A DNA stretch of 10,621 nt from an uncultured Prevotellaceae bacterium. Lineage in GTDB: Bacteria; Bacteroidota; Bacteroidia; Bacteroidales; Bacteroidaceae. The stretch lies in the NCBI GenBank assembly GCA_946539475.1, contig CAMNHM010000093.1:1-10621 (forward strand), given 5' to 3'. Shown here in pieces: positions 5,369 through 10,621 of this stretch (within the stretch, counting starts at the first letter, position 1; every line of letters begins with the position of its first letter). The notes under the pieces were generated by a model, which ran no database searches, was not told the DNA's origin, and saw only the letters and a program-made list of their open reading frames with translations. The translations under genes and the position numbers were made by a program.

Positions 5369-6829
5369 ATGAACGAAATCCAAAACCTACAACCACAGTG
5401 CGTATGGAAGAACTTCTATGCGCTGACACAAGTGCCACGTCCCAGCGGACACCTGGAGAAGATTCAGCAGTTCCTGCTTGACTTCGGCAAGCAGGCTGGC
5501 GTATATGCCGTCAAGGATCCTGCCGGCAACATCCACTTCCGCAAACCCGCAACGCCAGGCATGGAAGGCCGCAAAGGCATCATCCTTCAGGCACACATGG
5601 ACATGGTGCCCCAGAAGACGCCCGAGTCGACACACAACTTCGAGACCGACCCCATCGAGCCCTGGATCGACGGCGAGTGGGTGAAGGCCCGCGGCACAAC
5701 GCTCGGCGCCGACAACGGCCTCGGCGTGGCATCGATCATGGCCATCATGGAGGACAAGACGCTCAGGCACGGCCCCATCGACGCCCTCATCACCGCCGAC
5801 GAAGAGACGGGCATGTACGGTGCCAACGACCTGCCCGAGGGCGAGCTCGAGGGCGACATCCTGCTCAACCTCGACTCCGAGCACTGGGGAAAGTTCGTCA
5901 TCGGCTCGGCAGGAGGCATCGATGTCACCGCCACGCTGGAATATAAGGAGGCAGAGACCGACAAGGACGATGCCGCAGTCAGGGTTACCGTCAAGGGGCT
6001 GCGCGGCGGCCACAGCGGACTGGAGATCCACGAGGGTCGCAGCAATGCCAACAAGCTGCTGGTGCGCCTCGTGCTCGAGGCCATCGAAGAGCTCGACGCA
6101 CGCCTGGCCTCATGGCACGGAGGCAACATGCGCAACGCCATCCCCTTCAAGGCAGAGGCAGTGCTCACCGTCCCGAAGGAGAACGTCGAAGCGCTGAAGG
6201 AGCTCTGCGCCGACTGGCAGGAGGACTTCAACGACGAGTATAAGGTGATCGAACCACAGGGCATCGAGGTCGTCGCCGAAGACGTGGCAACGCCTGCCAC
6301 GGAGCTGCCCGTGGAGATTCAGGACAACCTGGTCGATGCCATCTATGCATGCCACGACGGCGTCATCCGCTTCATCCCTAGCTATCCCAACGTCGTGGAG
6401 ACCAGCTCCAACCTGGCCATCATCGACATCGAGGACGGGAAGGCTGCCATCAAGATCCTGGCCCGCTCCAGCCGCGAGGACATGAAGGACTATGTGGTGA
6501 GGATGCTACAGAGCTGCTTCTCAATGGCCGGCATGAAGGTAGAGACCTCCGGCAGCTACGGAGGATGGGACCCCAACCCACAGAGCGAGGTGCTGCACCT
6601 GCTGCTCCGCGAGTACAAGGAGCTCTTCGGCGAGGACGGCATCATACAGGTAGACCACGCCGGACTGGAGTGCTCCGTCATCCTGGGCAAGTACCCCCAC
6701 CTGGATGTCGTCTCGCTGGGCCCCACGATGAAGTCGCCCCACACCACCACCGAGCGCGCACTCATCAAGACCGTAGAGCCCTTCTGGCAGCTGCTGAAGA
6801 AGACGCTCGAGGACGTCCCCGCAAAATAA
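5369..6829 (+). CDS. pepD: Aminoacyl-histidine dipeptidase PepD (M20 family, cytosol nonspecific dipeptidase)
   Basis: Di-zinc metallopeptidase that cleaves dipeptides such as carnosine-type Xaa-His. The length of 486 residues equals the family norm (E. coli PepD is 485). Metal and catalytic residues are in place: His76 and Asp78 in QAHMDMV, Asp115 in GADNGLG, the Glu145-Glu146 pair in DEETG, Asp169 in LNLDSE, and His458 in SPHTTTER. These correspond to His80, Asp119, Glu149/150, Asp173 and His461 of characterised Vibrio PepD. GLRGGHSGLEIHEGR (about 210-224) belongs to the lid/dimerisation domain. There is no signal peptide, so it is cytosolic. It begins 21 bp after the flippase-like gene with no separate promoter visible; no clear terminator is seen before the sigma gene 90 bp downstream. 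Confidence 0.96.
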   Translation: MNEIQNLQPQCVWKNFYALTQVPRPSGHLEKIQQFLLDFGKQAGVYAVKDPAGNIHFRKPATPGMEGRKGIILQAHMDMVPQKTPESTHNFETDPIEPWIDGEWVKARGTTLGADNGLGVASIMAIMEDKTLRHGPIDALITADEETGMYGANDLPEGELEGDILLNLDSEHWGKFVIGSAGGIDVTATLEYKEAETDKDDAAVRVTVKGLRGGHSGLEIHEGRSNANKLLVRLVLEAIEELDARLASWHGGNMRNAIPFKAEAVLTVPKENVEALKELCADWQEDFNDEYKVIEPQGIEVVAEDVATPATELPVEIQDNLVDAIYACHDGVIRFIPSYPNVVETSSNLAIIDIEDGKAAIKILARSSREDMKDYVVRMLQSCFSMAGMKVETSGSYGGWDPNPQSEVLHLLLREYKELFGEDGIIQVDHAGLECSVILGKYPHLDVVSLGPTMKSPHTTTERALIKTVEPFWQLLKKTLEDVPAK

Positions 6830-6906
6830 ACAACGACCGCCGCTGTATTTTTTCTTCTTTCCGGGGGTTAGCATTTTGGACGTTCGCCTGTACTATTATA
6901 GAGTAA

Positions 6907-6912
6907 AAGGAG
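6907..6912 (+). promoter_or_regulatory. Canonical Shine-Dalgarno site (AAGGAG) of the sigma-factor gene
   Basis: AAGGAG lies seven bases before ATG 6920, an ideal spacing. Other genes in this window, as in most Bacteroidetes, show A-rich leaders or no leader, so a strong site here is notable and supports the ATG 6920 start. Confidence 0.65.
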
Positions 6913-6919
6913 ATTTCAA

Positions 6920-7750
6920 ATGCCTACCCAGATAGAACAACTTTACAGCCGGCACTACGACCGCATGCTGCTCACCGCACGCACGCTACTCGACAACGAC
7001 GAGGATGCGCGCGATGCGGTGAGCGATGTGTTTACCGAGTTGCTCGCCTCGGGCAAGCAACTTGATGAGCTGCGGGCCGAGAGCTACTTGCTGGTCAGCG
7101 TGCGCAACCGCTGCATGAACATGCTGGAGCACCGTCAGGTGGTAGAAGCATCAGAGAAGCTGTTGACCCCTGACGACGAGACCTCCAACTACGAAGAGCC
7201 GCCACTCGACCAAGTGCTCGACTATATGGACACGCGCCTCACCGACAAGACCAGCAGCGTGATGAAACAACGCTTCCTGGGGCGCAAGAAATACAACGAG
7301 ATAGCCACCGACATGGGCATCAGCCGTATTGCCGTGTACAAGCACCTGTCGCAAGGGCTACGGCAAATCCGCGCTCACTTCTCTTGGTACACGGCCGTCC
7401 TGACATTGCTCTTGCTGCTCTCCGGCGTTGCTCTAGCGTTCTTCATCAGTCATCAGGGCACGAGTCCTTCACCACAACAGCCGGAGGAGTCATCGGTCAG
7501 CACTCCTGCCAGCGTAGCCCATCCACAGCCACAAGTCGTACATTATGAGGACGCGCCACTGGAGCAGATACTCACTGACATCACCAACTACCACAAGCTG
7601 CAATTGCGTTTTCTCAGTGACGGTGCCCGTCGTCTGCGCCTTCATTATGACTGGCATCAGGGTGACCCCGTCGCCAACATCATCGCCACGCTCAACCTCT
7701 TTGAGAGCATCAACCTGGATCTGCGCCAAAATAGCCTCTACGTCAAATGA
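6920..7750 (+). CDS. Membrane-tethered ECF-type sigma factor with periplasmic STN/DUF4974-like domain
   Basis: 276 residues in three parts. Residues 5-73 match sigma region 2 (YSRHYDRMLLTARTLLDNDE, DAVSDVF, ESYLLVSVRNRCMNMLEHR), which binds core polymerase and the -10 DNA. Residues 97-154 match region 4, with helix-turn-helix YNEIATDMGISRIAVYKHLS for -35 recognition. A single hydrophobic helix at 156-177 follows, with Arg/His on the cytosolic side, then a Pro/Ser/Gln-rich linker to about 205. Residues 206-276 (VVHYEDAPLEQILTDITNYH to the C-terminal NSLYVK) resemble the short N-terminal STN fold or the DUF4974 tail of FecR anti-sigma factors. Ordinary ECF factors are about 160-200 residues, soluble, and paired with a separate FecR. 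Here sigma and sensor appear fused without the FecR core. The gene overlaps its neighbour by ATGA. Start supported by the AAGGAG site. Sure of the sigma and membrane parts, less sure of the last domain. Confidence 0.85.
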   Translation: MPTQIEQLYSRHYDRMLLTARTLLDNDEDARDAVSDVFTELLASGKQLDELRAESYLLVSVRNRCMNMLEHRQVVEASEKLLTPDDETSNYEEPPLDQVLDYMDTRLTDKTSSVMKQRFLGRKKYNEIATDMGISRIAVYKHLSQGLRQIRAHFSWYTAVLTLLLLLSGVALAFFISHQGTSPSPQQPEESSVSTPASVAHPQPQVVHYEDAPLEQILTDITNYHKLQLRFLSDGARRLRLHYDWHQGDPVANIIATLNLFESINLDLRQNSLYVK

Positions 7751-9135
7751 AGATTGGTCTGACTATCCTGTTGATCATCCTGCTTCACCCTGTCATGCTA
7801 CATGCACAGCGCTTCAGCCGCGACTATCGCGACAGGCCCATGACCGAGGTGCTCAGTGACCTGGCGACAGCTGGAGGCCAGCGCATCGTCTTCATCCATG
7901 ATGAGCTGGAGGACTTCACCGTCACCCAGCAGTTCGAGTCGCTCAGCATCGTCGATGCCATCCGCGCCTGCATCGGCTTCTATCCCATCAGTCTCAGTTG
8001 TCAGGGTGACTCCATCCTGATTGTCAAGTGCACACAGAAAGCCCGTCGCCACCTCATCGGCCACCTGACGGATGAGCACGACATGCCCGTCAGCTATGCC
8101 AACATCACGCTCTATTCGCCCATCGACTCCACTATTATTAATAAAGGTGTAAGCAACCAGAACGGCCGATTCGTCATCCCTTGTGACACGGCAGAGTTCA
8201 TAATGCGGGTCAGCCATATTGCTTACAAGCCACTCCGTCGCCGGTGCCAGCCCACCAACATTGGCACGCTGCGCCTTGAGACGGCACTGGAGCCGATTGA
8301 CAGCCTCAGCATCGTTGCCAGCCGCACAAAACAGAAAGAGCAGACCTACAGGTTGCTGGCGCAGATGGTGGACGTGAATGTGTGGAACATGGGCTTGCCA
8401 CAGTTCAACATTGACACGATACCCCTCAAATATCGCGATGCGCCAGCCGTCGTACTGGCCGAATACGACAGCATCTGCTACAGTGAGCACCATGATCCTC
8501 TTCTGAAAATCAGCAGCAAGCGATGGATAGGCAGCCGATGGCTGGAGACCACCCACCTGCACCGCGTCCGATATATGGTAAACAGTGCCGAAGGGGTCAG
8601 GAGATTGTCGCACTTTGCCTACTCCACCCAGACCGATGTCACCAACTTCGTGATGTACAAGACCACCTTCGTGGGCATCCGTATCATCAGCCCTGACGGT
8701 GGAATACACACGGTGAACACCCTACCCTACTTCACACCCCGCAAGCTGAAGCCGCAGCAGGACGGAACAGGCGTCGACAGCATTAGCATTGCCCCGCTGA
8801 CAACGGGCGACATCGTCGACCTTTACGTCTTCCACCGCTACAAAGAGCCCCTTTCGCCCTACGTCATGCACTTCCCCACCGACTTCCCTGTACTGAGCTA
8901 CGAGGCACGCGCAGTGGCAGGCCAACACGTCAGCATCAGTTTTGAAGAGCATCATTCACCTGCCACCGCTCAGTTGAAAGGAGATGGCAATCAGCAGATA
9001 CTGACTTATCACCTGCACGACTATTGGTCGAAAGAGGCCCGCACGCCATCCTTCACCCTGCTGAAGGCGCAGACCTCCGGCAGTCAGCAGCCCAGCATCA
9101 AGGCTACGGCAACGGAACTATCAGAAACAAAATAA
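7747..9135 (+). CDS. Secreted STN + carboxypeptidase-regulatory-like + DUF3857-like protein
   Basis: 462 residues. A signal peptide (1-20, ending MLHA) without a lipobox cysteine predicts a periplasmic protein. Residues 24-95 look like an STN domain (RPMTEVLSDLATAGGQRIVF to GDSILIVK), the module that signals through FecR in TonB-type systems. Residues 101-180 look like a carboxypeptidase-regulatory-like beta-sandwich (GHLTDEHDMPVSYANITLYS, NQNGRFVIP, VSHIAYKPL). Residues about 228-435 resemble DUF3857 (DAPAVVLAEYDS, IRIISPDGGIHTV, LTTGDIVDLYVFHRY, DFPVLSYEARA). DUF3857 proteins usually continue into a transglutaminase-like domain; this one stops before it. The start ATG overlaps the sigma stop codon (ATGA), implying translational coupling and a joint function. 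Domain calls are by pattern; the overall biochemical role is unknown. Confidence 0.75.
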   Translation: MKIGLTILLIILLHPVMLHAQRFSRDYRDRPMTEVLSDLATAGGQRIVFIHDELEDFTVTQQFESLSIVDAIRACIGFYPISLSCQGDSILIVKCTQKARRHLIGHLTDEHDMPVSYANITLYSPIDSTIINKGVSNQNGRFVIPCDTAEFIMRVSHIAYKPLRRRCQPTNIGTLRLETALEPIDSLSIVASRTKQKEQTYRLLAQMVDVNVWNMGLPQFNIDTIPLKYRDAPAVVLAEYDSICYSEHHDPLLKISSKRWIGSRWLETTHLHRVRYMVNSAEGVRRLSHFAYSTQTDVTNFVMYKTTFVGIRIISPDGGIHTVNTLPYFTPRKLKPQQDGTGVDSISIAPLTTGDIVDLYVFHRYKEPLSPYVMHFPTDFPVLSYEARAVAGQHVSISFEEHHSPATAQLKGDGNQQILTYHLHDYWSKEARTPSFTLLKAQTSGSQQPSIKATATELSETK

Positions 9136-9143
9136 GAAGAGAG

Positions 9144-9782
9144 ATGAAACAGTTGAAGACAACACTCCTGCTGCTTGCCAGCATCATCTGGCAGGGAGCA
9201 CAGGCACAAGAAACGAGTACTGCCGTAGAGGGCATCGACCCCAACGACCCCTTTGAGATGCAGAAACCGCAAAGCGACAACCGAGCCATAAGCTCACTGA
9301 CGGCAAACTTCTCGCCGGGTTGGATAACGTCAGAAGTGGAGACGCCACACTATGGCTCCCATAGCTGGCAGCCAGGCAGCGGCTTCGAATTGGCCTATCG
9401 ATACATCGGGAATCATGGATACGGTTTCGCCCTGACCTATTCGAACAACAGCACCGAATATGACGGCGCCTACCAACTGGGACTAACCGGCATCACCGGC
9501 TCGGTCGTCTACGGTGGGCGTATCGCCCGTCAGTGGATAGCGAGTGTTGAGGTCGGAATAGGATATACGTACTATACCGATGGCGGACATAAGTCGCAAG
9601 ACGGTCTTGCTACCCGCTACGCATTCAGCTTTGAGTACCAGCTTGCCAAGCACTTCGGTATCGGAATAGGAATGTCGAACCAGTTATCGAGATTCCCTGA
9701 CAACAACTACAGCATGGCGAAGGACAAGATAAACGGTTTCAGCCGCCTCGCCTTGAACGCCGGATTGCACATATACCTTTAA
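9144..9782 (+). CDS. Small outer-membrane beta-barrel protein (porin-like)
   Basis: 212 residues. Signal peptide 1-22 (MKQLKTTLLLLASIIWQGAQAQ). After an acidic, disordered-looking stretch (23-47) the rest is alternating hydrophobic/polar strands rich in Gly, Tyr and Ser, such as FELAYRYIGNHGYGFALTYS (81-100), GSVVYGGRIARQWIASVEVG (119-138), RYAFSFEYQLAKHFGIGIGM (158-177) and a final strand RLALNAGLHIYL. This is the pattern of an eight-strand OmpA/Opa-like barrel. The last residue is Leu, not the usual Phe or Tyr, but the penultimate residue is Tyr. ATG 9144 is eight bases after the previous stop, preceded by AAGAAGAGAG; the frame continues upstream but there is only the shadow of the previous gene. 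It is probably co-transcribed with the sigma unit. Confidence 0.75.
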   Translation: MKQLKTTLLLLASIIWQGAQAQETSTAVEGIDPNDPFEMQKPQSDNRAISSLTANFSPGWITSEVETPHYGSHSWQPGSGFELAYRYIGNHGYGFALTYSNNSTEYDGAYQLGLTGITGSVVYGGRIARQWIASVEVGIGYTYYTDGGHKSQDGLATRYAFSFEYQLAKHFGIGIGMSNQLSRFPDNNYSMAKDKINGFSRLALNAGLHIYL

Positions 9783-9799
9783 TACATATAGCACACACC

Positions 9800-10432
9800 A
9801 TGAACAGAACCATCATCGTCCTCTGCCTTCTACTCACATCATTGGCCACCAAGGCCCAAGGCAGCTACTGCAACACATTTGCCGAATATATCGGCGGACA
9901 CTTCACCCAGCTCGAACAGCTGCAGATGCAGACACGCTCAAAGAGCAAAAGAATCTGGTGGGGTGGCGTCGACTTCCAACCCGTCACTGGCGACAAAGCC
10001 ACCGACAAGATACTGAAGAAACAGGCATGCGTCGTCATGTATCATGACTCGATCTACCTGAACTGCCGCAACTTGAGTTGCCAGGGCGTGGCCTTTGGCA
10101 AGGGGTATGCCCGGGCCTATGTTTTTGAACGCGACTACCTGCTCTTCTGCGCCCAAAGCATCAAAGCACGCCAAAAAACCAGTTCGGCCGCGCTGGCCTT
10201 CGGACTATTAGGGGGAGCTATCGCCGCATCGAGCTTATCCGATAACTACAGTTGCTACATCCTCAACCCTGGCACGGGCGTCGTGGAACTCATCGACAAG
10301 AACGTGATGCACCGCCTGCTAGAGGAACGCAACGACCTCGAGATGGAATACCGCCTCACCGACCCTAAGCTGAACTTCCATCCCGAGACCCTCCTCCCCT
10401 TCCTGATCAAGCAAGGGCTCATCGAGGAATGA
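9800..10432 (+). CDS. Exported protein of unknown function (possibly DUF6563-like)
   Basis: 210 residues, 17 bp after the barrel gene. A signal peptide (1-20, LLLTSLATKAQG) predicts export. The mature part starts with a region containing Cys24 and TFAEYIGGHFTQLEQL, then SKRIWWGGVDFQPVTGDKATD. It also has three further cysteines in the middle (77, 89, 94) and others at 117 and 152, and a Gly/Ala-rich hydrophobic segment at 127-145 (AALAFGLLGGAIAAS) that could insert in a membrane. The end is charged and helical (HRLLEERNDLEMEYRLTDPKLNFHPETLLPFLIKQGLIEE). The layout recalls Bacteroidetes proteins filed as DUF6563, but I cannot confirm that. Position suggests it belongs to the sigma-led envelope unit. 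No terminator with a clear U-tract follows; only a weak 8-bp AT hairpin (10463-10470 with 10490-10497). Confidence 0.7.
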   Translation: MNRTIIVLCLLLTSLATKAQGSYCNTFAEYIGGHFTQLEQLQMQTRSKSKRIWWGGVDFQPVTGDKATDKILKKQACVVMYHDSIYLNCRNLSCQGVAFGKGYARAYVFERDYLLFCAQSIKARQKTSSAALAFGLLGGAIAASSLSDNYSCYILNPGTGVVELIDKNVMHRLLEERNDLEMEYRLTDPKLNFHPETLLPFLIKQGLIEE

Positions 10433-10486
10433 TGATGATACTATCCTCTTTGCCGACTGGGTAAAAACACTTTTTTTCTCAGAATA

Positions 10487-10518
10487 TTCGTGTTTTTGAA
10501 AAGTTTTTCGTACCTTTG
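10487..10518 (+). promoter_or_regulatory. TACCTTTG promoter of a gene beyond the right edge
   Basis: TACCTTTG at 10511-10518 is a full -7 element and is followed by CACCCG. The -33 position reads TTCG (10487-10490) with a 20-base spacer, a weak match. Downstream lies an A-rich leader (10540-10558) and an 11-codon frame at 10559-10594; no longer gene begins before the window ends. Confidence 0.55.
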
Positions 10519-10621
10519 CACCCGATTTCAGTAATTCATTAAAACAAGAAAACAAATTATGGACGATTACCCGGCGGATAGTAACAAACGTTAGGCGGGA
10601 GGAATCGGCAGAACAACGCAC

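Noticed and set aside
4328..5383. 351-residue minus-strand open frame
   Set aside because: Antisense to a clear membrane protein gene; His/Glu/Asp-rich composition is typical of a complementary-strand artefact in GC-rich DNA.
6865..6904. Possible -33/-7 promoter before the sigma gene (TTTG 6875-6878, TATAGAGT 6899-6906)
   Set aside because: The downstream element does not match TAnnTTTG; not supportable as a housekeeping promoter.
10463..10497. Possible terminator hairpin AAAAACAC/GTGTTTTT after the last gene
   Set aside because: Only AT-rich pairs with a 19-base loop and no proper U-tract; overlaps the promoter region at 10487-10518.
10319..10621. 100-residue minus-strand open frame at the right edge
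   Set aside because: Antisense to the last gene and reads through the TACCTTTG promoter; no family features.

Overview
The window looks like a chromosome segment from a GC-rich member of the Bacteroidales, most likely a Prevotella-like gut or oral species. This rests on protein character and on promoters. Three strong copies and one weaker-context copy of the Bacteroidetes -7 element (TAnnTTTG, here always TACCTTTG) occur. Most genes lack Shine-Dalgarno sites, and the gene set (RsmA beside a YbhN-type flippase, PepD, STN/DUF3857-type envelope proteins) is typical of the phylum. The placement is inference from sequence style, not from a database search.

Left part (1-3063, all + strand): the 3' end of a flotillin/SPFH-type membrane scaffold gene, a 63-bp array of 7-bp repeats, a MATE-family efflux transporter whose central loop carries a second 63-bp heptad array in frame, and a secreted cyclophilin-type peptidyl-prolyl isomerase. 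Middle (3064-4348): an AT-rich stretch without a protein gene that reads best as a stand-alone minus-strand small RNA (promoter at about 3330, hairpin and U-tract terminator at 3136-3094). It is followed by rsmA on the minus strand, which has a third heptad array in its coding sequence. rsmA and the flippase-like gene to its right are divided by an 84-bp near-palindrome that holds two mirrored promoters placed only a few bases from the start codons, so both mRNAs may be leaderless. Then come the flippase-like membrane protein gene and pepD (aminoacyl-histidine dipeptidase), 21 bp apart.

Right part (6920-10432, + strand): a tightly packed four-gene unit. It starts with an unusual ECF-type sigma factor that carries its own transmembrane segment and a C-terminal STN/DUF4974-like domain predicted to sit in the periplasm. 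The sigma gene overlaps by 4 bp a gene for a secreted STN + carboxypeptidase-regulatory-like + DUF3857-like protein. After it come a small outer-membrane beta-barrel protein and an exported protein of unknown function. I read this as a candidate self-contained envelope-sensing system in which sigma factor and membrane sensor are one polypeptide; this is the most interesting object in the window. The right edge (10433-10621) holds one more TACCTTTG promoter and the leader of a gene or RNA that lies beyond the window.

Two themes stand out besides the sigma unit: a family of related 7-bp tandem repeats (AGTGGAR, AGTGAAG, AGTTGAG and variants) that has entered one intergenic and two coding positions within 2.7 kb, and the mirrored leaderless promoter palindrome.
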